This document shows, one piece after another, positions 1 through 5,974 of a stretch of DNA of 6,721 nt. Origin of the DNA: JAEYLA01 sp035561315 (GTDB lineage: Bacteria; Bacillota; Clostridia; Christensenellales; CAG-138); NCBI GenBank assembly GCA_035561315.1, contig DATMXR010000076.1, positions 1-6,721 on the forward strand, given 5' to 3'. The notes under the pieces are model-generated. The model was given only the letters and a program-made list of their open reading frames with translations. It was not told the origin of the DNA and ran no database searches. The stretch's first letter is position 1. Every line of letters begins with the position of its first letter. The position numbers were made by a program, and so were the translations under genes.

Positions 1-1178
1 GCTATGGCGTCCGCCATCGGGTCGAGGTCGGCCCCGGATTTTAACGAGGAGCGGATATCGAGCGTCCCCAAGATCGTGATGTCCTTCATGGCGTTCAGAC
101 GTTCCTCCATGGCCTTCTTCGCGGCGCTTGCCCAGGTGTGGTTGCCGATGACGGCGGCGGACCTGTTTTGTATATTGAGTACGGCCATCTCATGCAGCAC
201 GGCGTCCATCCCGTAGTAAAGCGACATGTTGTAGGTCGGCGAGCCGATCACAAAGTGGCTGTATTTGAACACGTCCGCAATGATGTAGGAGGCGTGGGTG
301 TTGCTCACGTCGTACATGCGCATATCCGTCACCCCCCGCTCGCCAAGCTTATCGGCAAGCGCAAGCATTGCGTTTTCCGTATTGCCGTACATGGACGCGT
401 AAAAGAGGACCACGCCCCTTTTTTCCGGGATATAGCGGCTCCACCTGTCGTACTTCTCCAGGAGATACCAAAGGTTTTCCCGCCAGACCGGCCCGTGCAG
501 CGGGCAGATGACCCGGACGGGGACGCTTTTGAGTTTGTTGAGCACCGCCTGCACCTGCGCGCCAAAACGCCCCACGATATTCGCGTAGTAGCGGCGCGCC
601 TCGTCCAGGAACAGATTTTCAACGTCCATTTCATCCGCGAACAGGTTGCCGGAGAGCGCGCCGAACGCGCCGAACGCGTCCGCGGAAAAGAGGATCTTAT
701 TGGTTGCCTCGTATGTCATCATCACTTCCGGCCAGTGCACCATGGGCGCCATGTAGAAGCGAAGCGCCGTCCTGCCGAGGGGCAGCTCCTGCCCTTCGCA
801 CACTTCCAGCTGATTGCCCGCAATATCCGTATTGTAATACTGGCTGAAAAACTGGAACGTCTTTTTGTTGCCCACCACCCGGACGTCGGGGTACCGGCGC
901 ACAAGCGCCTCGATATTCGCGCAGTGGTCCGGCTCCATGTGGTTGATTACCAGATAATCGAGCGTCCGGCCGTTCAATACATGCGCCACGTTCTCCAAGT
1001 ACTGCGCGCTGACGGAGGAATCCACCGTGTCCAGTATGGCGGTTTTTTCATCCAGCACCAGGTACGAGTTATAGGCTACGCCGTTCGGGAGCGGGAACAT
1101 GTTTTCAAACCGTGAGATCCTCCTGTCGTTCGCCCCGATCCAATACACCTGTTCCGTAACCTTCCGCACGCTTTGCAT
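1..1178 (-). CDS. fprA: Class A flavodiiron protein (FprA-type), C-terminus cut by window edge
   Basis: Flavodiiron protein: an N-terminal metallo-beta-lactamase-like diiron domain followed by an FMN flavodoxin domain. The family reduces O2 to water (or NO to N2O) in the cytoplasm of anaerobes, usually fed by rubredoxin or F420H2. The visible 392 residues contain all six diiron ligands at the usual spacing: H80, E82 and D84 in HMEPDH, H148 in MVHWPE, D167 in FSADAF, and H228 in CPLHGP. The flavodoxin part starts near residue 254, with an FMN phosphate loop SMYGNTE (262-268) and a second FMN loop SPTYNMSLYYG (313-323). Family members are about 400 residues, so only a few C-terminal residues should be missing. 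No rubredoxin or flavin-reductase domain could fit before 392, but a C-terminal extension beyond the edge cannot be excluded. The ATG at 1178 is preceded by AGGAGG (1193-1188) with a 9-nt spacer. O2 versus NO preference cannot be read from sequence. Confidence 0.95.
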   Translation of the reverse strand, partial: MQSVRKVTEQVYWIGANDRRISRFENMFPLPNGVAYNSYLVLDEKTAILDTVDSSVSAQYLENVAHVLNGRTLDYLVINHMEPDHCANIEALVRRYPDVRVVGNKKTFQFFSQYYNTDIAGNQLEVCEGQELPLGRTALRFYMAPMVHWPEVMMTYEATNKILFSADAFGAFGALSGNLFADEMDVENLFLDEARRYYANIVGRFGAQVQAVLNKLKSVPVRVICPLHGPVWRENLWYLLEKYDRWSRYIPEKRGVVLFYASMYGNTENAMLALADKLGERGVTDMRMYDVSNTHASYIIADVFKYSHFVIGSPTYNMSLYYGMDAVLHEMAVLNIQNRSAAVIGNHTWASAAKKAMEERLNAMKDITILGTLDIRSSLKSGADLDPMADAI

Positions 1179-1205
1179 GTAAGCTGTCCTCCTGCCTTAT
1201 TGATA

Positions 1206-1220
1206 ACCAACCTTTTTGGT
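1206..1220. promoter_or_regulatory. Operator-like dyad in the flavodiiron leader
   Basis: Perfect 5-bp inverted repeat ACCAA-N5-TTGGT between the candidate promoter and the ribosome binding site. The symmetry extends imperfectly outward (ATAACCAA on one side, TTGGTAT on the other). Its place just downstream of the predicted start suits a repressor site. A short mRNA hairpin is the alternative. The regulator cannot be named. Confidence 0.35.
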
Positions 1221-1230
1221 ATGCATTCAA

Positions 1231-1257
1231 ACTATCACAAATAATTCTGATATACAA
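1231..1257 (-). promoter_or_regulatory. Weak candidate promoter of the flavodiiron gene
   Basis: Read on the minus strand, TTGTAT (1257-1252) is followed after 15 nt by GATAGT (1236-1231), which is preceded by TGT and so resembles an extended -10 (TGnGATAGT). An alternative -10 with a 17-nt spacer would be TAGTTT. This is the AT-rich part of an otherwise GC-rich leader and would give a start near 1224. Neither version is a strong match. The rest of 1258-1300 shows no recognisable element. Confidence 0.3.
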
Positions 1258-1303
1258 GCGGGGGAATTCTTCGGCCCGCCGCCCCTACCGTATACAAATG
1301 TAC

Positions 1304-1330
1304 ATAAAAACGCCGCGAAACCGCGGCGTT
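1304..1330 (-). terminator. Rho-independent terminator of the SDR gene
   Basis: Perfect 9-bp stem, AACGCCGCG (1309-1317 on the plus strand) with CGCGGCGTT (1322-1330), around a 4-nt loop. On the minus strand the stem runs into a T-tract (1310-1305). It lies about 43 nt past the SDR stop codon and before the flavodiiron promoter, so the two minus-strand genes are probably separate transcription units. Confidence 0.85.
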
Positions 1331-1345
1331 CAGGTGATAAAAGCA

Positions 1346-1366
1346 TACGGAGGCCTTGCCCCCGTA
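1346..1366 (-). terminator. Second hairpin just after the SDR stop
   Basis: On the minus strand TACGGGGG pairs with CCTCCGTA (8 bp including one G-U) around the loop CAAGG, followed by TGCTTTTA. It begins 7 nt past the SDR stop. It may be a first, weaker terminator or a 3'-end stabilising hairpin in tandem with the stronger one downstream. Confidence 0.45.
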
Positions 1367-1372
1367 CCTGTA

Positions 1373-2407
1373 TCAATTTACTGCATGAGCGGCCTTTGGC
1401 GCCTTGGACTGTTTGAGCCACTGCACGATATCGGAAAGCGTTTCCTTCAACGGCCGCGTGCTGTAGCCAAGCTCGCGCGTCGCCTTTTCATGCGAATAGG
1501 CGGCGTTCCGGGTCACGGTCAGCAGAGAATACCGCGTGAAAAGCGGCGTCTTGCGAAAGAGGCTGTAATAGCACTCCATGAAGGGCGCGACGGCCTTTGC
1601 TGCCCACAGCGGCAAATAGAGCCTGAGTTTCTTTTTCCCCGCCACCTCGGAAAGCGTATCGAACAGCTCCCGCAGGTCAATAAACCGGTTGGAGAGTATG
1701 TAGCATTCGCCGCTCCTGCCCTTCTCCGCCGCGAGCAGTATGCCGCGCGCAACATCCCGGACGTCCACAAAATCAAACCCGCCGCGTATGGCCGCGGGCA
1801 GCCGCCCGCTTATGAAGCTTGAAATAAGATACGCCATGTTGCCTGTGGGCAATCCCCGCGGGCCGATGATGCCCGCCGGATGGACGATCAACGCGTCCAA
1901 TCCCTGCCCGGCGGCGTCCAGCACAAGTCTTGTGGCGGCCGCCTTGGTCTTGGCGTAATGCCCCGTGACGGCGTCGGGATCGAAAGAGGCGATCTCCTTC
2001 ATATCCTGCCCGAACGGCAGCAGCGGTATGGCGTGGACGGAGCTTACATACACAAGCCGCTTCGCGTGATGCGCCGCGCACGCGTCCACAACGTTTGCCG
2101 TACCGTTCACGTTGACGTCGTACACCCTTTGGTCCGCATGCACGGAAATGGAGACGATGCCCGCGCAGTGTATGACGATGAACCGCGCGTCCCCGTCGCT
2201 TTCAAACAATTGGTCCAGCGTCTCCCGCTTGCGGACGTCGCCCGTATAGTGCGTGAGCAAGCCGCCGCTGCGCTCCGCAAAGGGCAGGCAGCTTTCCCCG
2301 GGCAGCACGAACGCGCGCACCTCATTGCCCCGGTTCAAAAGCGCCTGCACCACATACCCGCCGAGGTGGCCCGCCGCCCCCGTCACGATATAGACCGTCT
2401 TTTCCAT
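1373..2407 (-). CDS. Extended SDR, NAD-dependent epimerase/dehydratase family
   Basis: A 344-residue extended short-chain dehydrogenase/reductase, the length usual for the family. The Rossmann nucleotide-binding motif TGAAGHLG (residues 9-16, G10xxG13xxG16) is at the N-terminus. The sheet motif NVNGT follows (99-103), then the active-site serine region VSSVH (121-125), the catalytic YAKTK (Y151, K155), and HPAGIIGPRG (176-185) typical of extended SDRs. The family uses NAD(P)H to reduce, epimerise or dehydrate sugars, flavonoid-like ketones or lipids. The best general resemblance is to dihydroflavonol-reductase-like bacterial SDRs; the substrate cannot be assigned. No signal peptide is seen. 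The start ATG at 2407 has an AAGGGAA-type ribosome binding site 6-7 nt upstream. It is divergent from the tetR gene, so control by that repressor is likely. Two hairpins follow the stop. Confidence 0.9.
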   Translation of the reverse strand: MEKTVYIVTGAAGHLGGYVVQALLNRGNEVRAFVLPGESCLPFAERSGGLLTHYTGDVRKRETLDQLFESDGDARFIVIHCAGIVSISVHADQRVYDVNVNGTANVVDACAAHHAKRLVYVSSVHAIPLLPFGQDMKEIASFDPDAVTGHYAKTKAAATRLVLDAAGQGLDALIVHPAGIIGPRGLPTGNMAYLISSFISGRLPAAIRGGFDFVDVRDVARGILLAAEKGRSGECYILSNRFIDLRELFDTLSEVAGKKKLRLYLPLWAAKAVAPFMECYYSLFRKTPLFTRYSLLTVTRNAAYSHEKATRELGYSTRPLKETLSDIVQWLKQSKAPKAAHAVN

Positions 2408-2466
2408 TCCATATTCCCTTTCCGCAGCGGTTCCGCCGACTCTATGCCAAGATATCGAACAGCGCG

Positions 2467-2495
2467 TTGTTTTTTTACCGTAATTCTATTATGAT
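2467..2495 (+). promoter_or_regulatory. Candidate promoter of the tetR gene
   Basis: TTGTTT (2467-2472) and TATGAT (2490-2495) are separated by 17 nt, with a start expected near 2502. The -10 is good (5 of 6) and the -35 is partial. This leaves a leader of about 115 nt that contains the dyad at 2525-2546. Confidence 0.45.
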
Positions 2496-2515
2496 ATATC
2501 GTGTCGCGGAATCAA
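2488..2515 (-). promoter_or_regulatory. Candidate promoter of the SDR gene
   Basis: On the minus strand TTGATT (2515-2510) and CATAAT (2493-2488) are separated by 16 nt, giving a start near 2481 and a leader of about 74 nt. It overlaps the candidate tetR promoter on the other strand, and a near-palindrome centred on GATATATC (2493-2500) covers both -10 regions. This layout is common where a repressor controls itself and a divergent gene. Confidence 0.45.
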
Positions 2516-2524
2516 CGGACAGTT

Positions 2525-2546
2525 CGGTATCGTTTGCGCGTTACCG
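2525..2546. promoter_or_regulatory. 22-bp imperfect palindrome, candidate TetR operator
   Basis: CGGTATCG (2525-2532) and CGTTACCG (2539-2546) are inverted half-sites with one mismatched pair and a 6-bp centre. The hexamer CGGACA occurs as a direct repeat at 2516-2521 and 2545-2550, flanking the dyad. The size suits a TetR-family dimer. It lies between the tetR transcription start and its coding region and next to the -35 of the SDR promoter, so binding could affect both genes. Confidence 0.4.
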
Positions 2547-2617
2547 GACACAGGGCGGCAAAGCTGTCTTTTTTCTGTGTGACGGAACTGTAAACGATTG
2601 TGAACGGAGAACGCGAT

Positions 2618-3190
2618 ATGAAGCAGGGAAAAACGGACCGCAGGGTCCAGTACACGAGGATGGTGCTCCGGCAGAGCCTGCTGGAGCTGCTGCGGGAGCG
2701 GCCCATCGCAAAGGTGACGGTGACGGACCTGTGCCTGAGGGCGGACGTCAACCGCAACACGTTCTATTCGCACTACGAAAGTCCGTTCAGCCTCTTGATG
2801 CAGATCGAGGACGAGCTCTACGAGGAGATCATGCGCTCGGTGGATCGCTCCCTTTCCGCCCGCACCATATCCGCGTTCCTGCTCGAGGTCTGTCAGTCCA
2901 TAGAAGCGAACGGCGACCTGTGCAGCATATTGATATCCGAGCACGGGGACAAGGAATTTTTAAACCGCATCATGCGGGTGGCGCACGACTGGAGCATCGC
3001 GGAGTGGAGCGCGCAGCCGAACGCGCCGGACCGGGAAAGCATGGAGCTTCTTTATTCCTTTGTGGCGAACGGCAGCGTCGCCGTGATAGAAGGCTGGATC
3101 AAATCCAAAATGCAGAAAAGCCCGCGGGAGATTGCCGCGCTCATTGAAAAAATGACGCGCGGCGGGCAGGCCGCGTTTTTCCCGTCATAA
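2618..3190 (+). CDS. TetR/AcrR-family transcriptional regulator
   Basis: A 190-residue DNA-binding repressor. The N-terminal helix-turn-helix spans roughly residues 33-53 (VTVTDLCLRADVNRNTFYSHY), with the NRNTFYSHY recognition-helix pattern of the family. The C-terminal part (about 60-182) is helical, and SFVANGSVAVIEGWIKSKM (147-165) resembles the C-terminal domain of the DhaS-like TetR subgroup. The ligand is unknown. The ATG at 2618 is chosen because GGAG (2606-2609) lies 8 nt upstream; an in-frame GTG at 2600 would add six residues but lacks a comparable site. It is divergent from the SDR gene and about 100 nt upstream of the flavoprotein gene, which has its own promoter. The last codons contain a terminator-like hairpin. 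Confidence 0.92.
   Translation: MKQGKTDRRVQYTRMVLRQSLLELLRERPIAKVTVTDLCLRADVNRNTFYSHYESPFSLLMQIEDELYEEIMRSVDRSLSARTISAFLLEVCQSIEANGDLCSILISEHGDKEFLNRIMRVAHDWSIAEWSAQPNAPDRESMELLYSFVANGSVAVIEGWIKSKMQKSPREIAALIEKMTRGGQAAFFPS
3158..3180 (+). terminator. Terminator-like hairpin inside the end of tetR
   Basis: CGCGGC (3158-3163) pairs with GCCGCG (3170-3175) around the loop GGGCAG, followed at once by TTTTT (3176-3180). The element lies within the last codons of tetR and the stop codon comes about 8 nt later. No other terminator is visible before the flavoprotein gene. The stem is short and could simply be GC-rich coding sequence. Confidence 0.45.
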
Positions 3191-3227
3191 TCAGGCGCTA
3201 TGGGGCTTCCGGTGCCCGCGCGGCCGT

Positions 3228-3256
3228 TTGACCTCCGTTCCATTTTGGTATATGGT
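3228..3256 (+). promoter_or_regulatory. Promoter of the flavoprotein-GNAT operon
   Basis: TTGACC (3228-3233) and TATGGT (3251-3256) are separated by exactly 17 nt, matching a sigma-A promoter at 5 of 6 and 4 of 6 positions. Transcription would start near 3263, about 28 nt ahead of the flavoprotein ATG. The spacer holds CCATTTTGGTAT (3240-3251), which resembles a motif in the flavodiiron leader. Confidence 0.55.
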
Positions 3257-3290
3257 GGAGGAAACAAATCGCTACCTGGAGGTCCAAGCC

Positions 3291-3914
3291 ATGAAAGTCC
3301 TGCTCATCAACGGCAGCCCGCACAAGGAAGGGTGTACGTATACCGCGCTCAATGAGGCCGCGGACGAACTCAACCGCCTCGGGGTGGAAACGGAGCTGTT
3401 CCACATCGGCACGCAGCCCGTCAGCGGCTGCACCGCCTGCGGGTATTGCAGAAAGACGGAGTCCTTCCGGTGCGTTTACGAGGATACCGTCAACGAGGCG
3501 ATCTCAAAAATGGAGCGGTCCGACGCCATGATCGTAGGGTCCCCCGTGCACTTTGCAAGCGCGTGCGGGGCGCTCACTTCTTTTTTGGACCGCATGTTTT
3601 ACGCAAGCCGCGGCTTTGCCTTCAAGCCGGGCGCGGCCGTCGTCACCTGCCGCCGCGGCGGGGCTACGGCGGCGCTGGATCAACTGAACAAGTACTTCCT
3701 CATTTCCGGCATGCCGCTTCCCTCCTCCCAATACTGGAACATGGCGCACGGCAACACGCCCGAGGAGATCAGGCAGGACCTCGAAGGCATGCAGATTATG
3801 CGCACGCTGGCAAAAAACATGGCGTGGCTGCTTCAATGCATCGAGGCGGGAAAGGCGCATGGCGTGGCGCTTCCCGAGATCGAGCCGCGGCAGGTCACGA
3901 ATTTTATCCGGTAG
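3291..3914 (+). CDS. Iron-sulfur flavoprotein / NADPH-dependent FMN reductase family
   Basis: A 207-residue flavodoxin-fold protein. The N-terminal strand and FMN phosphate loop read MKVLLINGSPHKEGCTYTAL, the hallmark of the NADPH-dependent FMN reductase family. A second FMN contact is GSPVHFASACG (about 78-88). Cysteines 47, 50, 53 and 61 form C-x2-C-x2-C-x7-C, which fits the compact [4Fe-4S] motif of the Isf family of anaerobic archaea and clostridia. Isf proteins move electrons between ferredoxin and acceptors and have been linked to reduction of O2 or H2O2. A plain flavin or quinone reductase with structural cysteines is the alternative. The ATG at 3291 is set by GGAGGT (3278-3283) with a 7-nt spacer; longer in-frame starts upstream would overlap the promoter. 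The next gene begins 6 nt after the stop, so the two form an operon. Confidence 0.88.
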   Translation: MKVLLINGSPHKEGCTYTALNEAADELNRLGVETELFHIGTQPVSGCTACGYCRKTESFRCVYEDTVNEAISKMERSDAMIVGSPVHFASACGALTSFLDRMFYASRGFAFKPGAAVVTCRRGGATAALDQLNKYFLISGMPLPSSQYWNMAHGNTPEEIRQDLEGMQIMRTLAKNMAWLLQCIEAGKAHGVALPEIEPRQVTNFIR

Positions 3915-3920
3915 GGCGGC

Positions 3921-4415
3921 ATGGGCTGGATACTCGAATCAGAACGGCTCCGGTTCCGGCGCATGACGGAAGCGGACTTTTCGGACCTCTGCGGGCTGCT
4001 TCAGGATGCGGATGTGATGTACGCGTGGGAGCACGGCTTTTCGCGGGAGGAAGCGCGCGGCTTTATGGAGCGGACGCTTGCCCGCTACGCAACGGACGGC
4101 TTCGGCCATTTCGCGGCGATTGAAAAGGAAACGGGCGCGTTTACGGGCGTCATCGGCCCCATCATCGAAGTGGTGGAGGATGTGCCCTATACGGGGCTTG
4201 GCTATCTCCTGAAAAAGGAATATTGGGGCAGAGGCTACGCCACGGAAGGCGCGAAAGCCTGCATGGACTATGCGTTTACCGTGCTTGGCGCAGAGACTGT
4301 CATAGCGGAGATCCGCCTGGAAAATCTCCCTTCCCGCAGGGTGGCCGAGCGGCTCGGCATGCGGGTGGAGCGGACGTTCGTGAAGCGCTACCGCGGAGGG
4401 ACATGCCGCACCTGA
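3921..4415 (+). CDS. GNAT N-acetyltransferase (RimJ-like), C-terminus apparently frameshifted
   Basis: A Gcn5-related acetyltransferase that would move an acetyl group from acetyl-CoA to an amine on a protein or small molecule; the substrate is unknown. The start LESERLRFRRMTEADF (residues 5-20) is typical of the RimJ/Acetyltransf_3 group. The acetyl-CoA pyrophosphate loop is EYWGRGYATEG (100-110), and NLPSRRVAERLGM (135-147) is the conserved helix near the C-terminus. The frame ends early after RYRGG-TCRT at residue 164. One frame over, the sequence continues MPHLIYAETRE, the ending expected for this group, to a stop at 4462. One extra base in the GGAGGG run (4395-4400) would give a protein of about 180 residues. 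The start lies 6 nt after the flavoprotein stop with only a weak ribosome binding site, suggesting translational coupling. The core fold is complete, so partial activity is possible. Confidence 0.85.
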   Translation: MGWILESERLRFRRMTEADFSDLCGLLQDADVMYAWEHGFSREEARGFMERTLARYATDGFGHFAAIEKETGAFTGVIGPIIEVVEDVPYTGLGYLLKKEYWGRGYATEGAKACMDYAFTVLGAETVIAEIRLENLPSRRVAERLGMRVERTFVKRYRGGTCRT

Positions 4416-4462
4416 TCTATGCCGAAACAAGGGAGTCCTGGATTTCAAAAAAGAAAGAATAA
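4398..4462 (+). other. Out-of-frame C-terminal remainder of the GNAT gene
   Basis: In the frame shifted from the upstream reading, 4403-4462 encodes MPHLIYAETRESWISKKKE followed by TAA. Joining it to RYRGG with one inserted G gives RYRGGDMPHLIYA, a natural end for a RimJ-like acetyltransferase. The cause could be a sequencing or assembly error in the G-rich run, a true mutation, or less likely recoding. Confidence 0.65.
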
Positions 4463-4513
4463 ATATTGGATACGGCAGTTCCTGCTATGGTTGTGCCGCC
4501 ATAGAGCATAAGG

Positions 4514-4553
4514 AAGGGCCGCGCCGGATCGGGTTCCGGCGCGGCCCTTTTTT
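4514..4553. terminator. Strong hairpin terminator between convergent operons
   Basis: A perfect 15-bp stem, AAGGGCCGCGCCGGA (4514-4528) with TCCGGCGCGGCCCTT (4535-4549), has a 6-nt loop and a run of six T (4548-4553) on the plus strand. It ends the flavoprotein-GNAT transcript. For flotillin mRNA coming the other way the same stem forms, but the T-tract is poor (TTCCTTAT), so termination in that direction is less certain. The rest of 4463-4566 contains no gene. Confidence 0.9.
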
Positions 4554-4566
4554 ACTTTGTGATCTG

Positions 4567-5949
4567 TCAGTCGGCCGCGGCTTTCTTTTCCTCCGCGTCC
4601 GCGCCCAGTATGGAGGGAAGCTCCATGCCCGCCTGCTTAAAAAGGTCGTTCATCGGCGGGATGGATTTGAGCATGCCGGAAAGGAAATTGGCCGTGGCGG
4701 GCGTGCCCGTGCCGTTGCCCATGCTGTCCCATACGGTGACTTTATCGATCTTGATGTTCTTGATGGCGTCCACCTGCATCTGCACGAGCTGCTCGAGCTT
4801 ATCCGCGATAATGAACTTCACCGCGGCGTCCGGGTCGCCATTTGCGGCCTCGACGAGTTTGTTCATACCCACGGCCTGCTTGGAGAGTATCTCCTCGATG
4901 CCCTTTGCCTGCGCCTCCATACGCGCGAATATCGCGTCCGCCTCGCCCTTTGCCTTGCGGCGCAGCATCTCGGCTTCGGCTTCCGCCGCGATTTCGGCCT
5001 GCTGCTTTTCAATTTCCGCCTTTACGATGATATCCGCCTGCTGGGACGCGCGCACAAGCGCGGCGCGCGTCTGCTCCGCGTTCTGCTGGGCGACGTACGC
5101 TTCCTGCAGGGCCATGGCCGCCTGCACCTTTTCCGCGGCGGTGGCGATGCGCAGGGCTTCCGCTTCCTTTTCCCTGCGGAGCGCTTCGGACTGGGCAATC
5201 TCCACCTTGGCGGTGTTCTCGCCCTGTATGGCGGTGGCGTTCGCGGCCGCGACCTCGATACGCTCGTCCTTATGGGCGTTGGCCTGGCCGATTTCACCGT
5301 CCCTGTTCTTTTCGGCCACGCTCTTTTTCGCGTCGTTGATGGCTTTGGCGGCGGCTTCCTTGCCCAGCGCCTCGATATAGCCGGACTCGTCGTTGATGTC
5401 CGTCACGTTGACGTTGATGAGCCTGAGGCCGATCTTCTTCAATTCGATTTCCACGTTGTTTGAGACGGCGAGCAGGAATTTATCGCGGTCGGTATTGATT
5501 TCCTCAATGTCCATCGTGGCGATGACAAGGCGCAATTGCCCGAATATGATATCCTTTGCAAGCTCCTGGATCTCCGGCATTTTAAGGCCCAAAAGGCGCT
5601 CGGCTGCGTTTTGCATGATGCCGGGCTCTGTGGAAATGCCCACCGTAAAGCGGGACGGCACGTCCACGCGGATGTTCTGCTTGGAAAGCGCGTTTTTTAA
5701 ATCCACATTGATGGAAATGGGCGTCAGATCCATATACCGGTAATCCTGCAGCACGGGTATAATAAACGCGGCGCCCCCGTGGATGCACTTTGCGGAGCGG
5801 GTCTGGCCGCTCTTCTCCGACCCCACCTTGCCGTAAATGACAAGCACCTTATCCGACGGGCACTTGCGGTAGCGTGAAAACACGCCGAGCAGCACCGCGA
5901 ACAGCACGACGACCGTGATGATGATCCCCGTTAAAACATTCAACCCCAT
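4567..5949 (-). CDS. floT: Flotillin-like SPFH/band 7 membrane protein
   Basis: A 460-residue flotillin, somewhat shorter than the Bacillus subtilis FloT (YuaG) it resembles. One N-terminal membrane segment (about residues 5-25) is followed by RYRKCPSDKVLVIYG at the start of the SPFH domain (about 28-190). A long Ala/Glu/Lys/Gln-rich coiled coil (about 195-355) contains the EA-repeat pattern of flotillins (ALRREKEAEALRIA, 256-269). A C-terminal oligomerisation region (about 356-460) ends in an acidic/lysine tail. Flotillins form large membrane assemblies that organise microdomains, affect fluidity and scaffold signalling and secretion proteins. The ATG at 5949 has AGGGGG (5964-5959) 9 nt upstream. 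It follows the NfeD gene by about 25 nt in one operon, the standard partner arrangement. The low-complexity alanine-rich coiled coil explains the long open frames on the opposite strand. Confidence 0.95.
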   Translation of the reverse strand: MGLNVLTGIIITVVVLFAVLLGVFSRYRKCPSDKVLVIYGKVGSEKSGQTRSAKCIHGGAAFIIPVLQDYRYMDLTPISINVDLKNALSKQNIRVDVPSRFTVGISTEPGIMQNAAERLLGLKMPEIQELAKDIIFGQLRLVIATMDIEEINTDRDKFLLAVSNNVEIELKKIGLRLINVNVTDINDESGYIEALGKEAAAKAINDAKKSVAEKNRDGEIGQANAHKDERIEVAAANATAIQGENTAKVEIAQSEALRREKEAEALRIATAAEKVQAAMALQEAYVAQQNAEQTRAALVRASQQADIIVKAEIEKQQAEIAAEAEAEMLRRKAKGEADAIFARMEAQAKGIEEILSKQAVGMNKLVEAANGDPDAAVKFIIADKLEQLVQMQVDAIKNIKIDKVTVWDSMGNGTGTPATANFLSGMLKSIPPMNDLFKQAGMELPSILGADAEEKKAAAD

Positions 5950-5974
5950 ATTGCAATACCCCCTGCTTTTTTAT

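Noticed and set aside
138..1115. Long plus-strand open frame of 325 codons
   Set aside because: It is antisense to the flavodiiron gene, whose minus-strand frame carries all diiron ligands and FMN motifs. The plus-strand product is rich in His, Val and Arg with no recognisable domain, as expected from GC-biased codons read backwards.
1880..2494. Plus-strand open frame of 204 codons opposite the SDR gene
   Set aside because: The minus strand encodes a complete SDR with Rossmann and YxxxK motifs; the plus-strand product has no family features and runs into the divergent promoter region.
2548..2580. Possible attenuator in the tetR leader (ACACAG with CTGTGT, plus a short T-run)
   Set aside because: The arms are only 6 bp with a 21-nt loop, and the alternative stem before the T-run has 4 bp. 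There is no leader peptide or alternative pairing to support attenuation.
3446..4123. Plus-strand open frame of 225 codons overlapping the flavoprotein and GNAT genes in another frame
   Set aside because: Both genes it overlaps are well supported by domain motifs; the product is Arg/Gly/His-rich without recognisable motifs, typical of an off-frame shadow.
4485..4504. Small inverted repeat CTATGG-N8-CCATAG upstream of the convergent terminator
   Set aside because: A 6-bp stem with an 8-nt loop and no T-tract is too weak to call as a functional site; the 15-bp hairpin just after it explains termination.
5234..5345. Repetitive-looking GC-rich stretch in the flotillin gene
   Set aside because: The repetition comes from Ala/Glu/Lys codons of the coiled coil, a normal flotillin feature, and not from a DNA repeat or mobile element.
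4559..5380. Plus-strand open frame of 273 codons rich in Ala and Ser
   Set aside because: It mirrors the alanine/glutamate-rich coiled coil of the flotillin. It has no ribosome binding site or domain and starts inside the terminator/flotillin end region.
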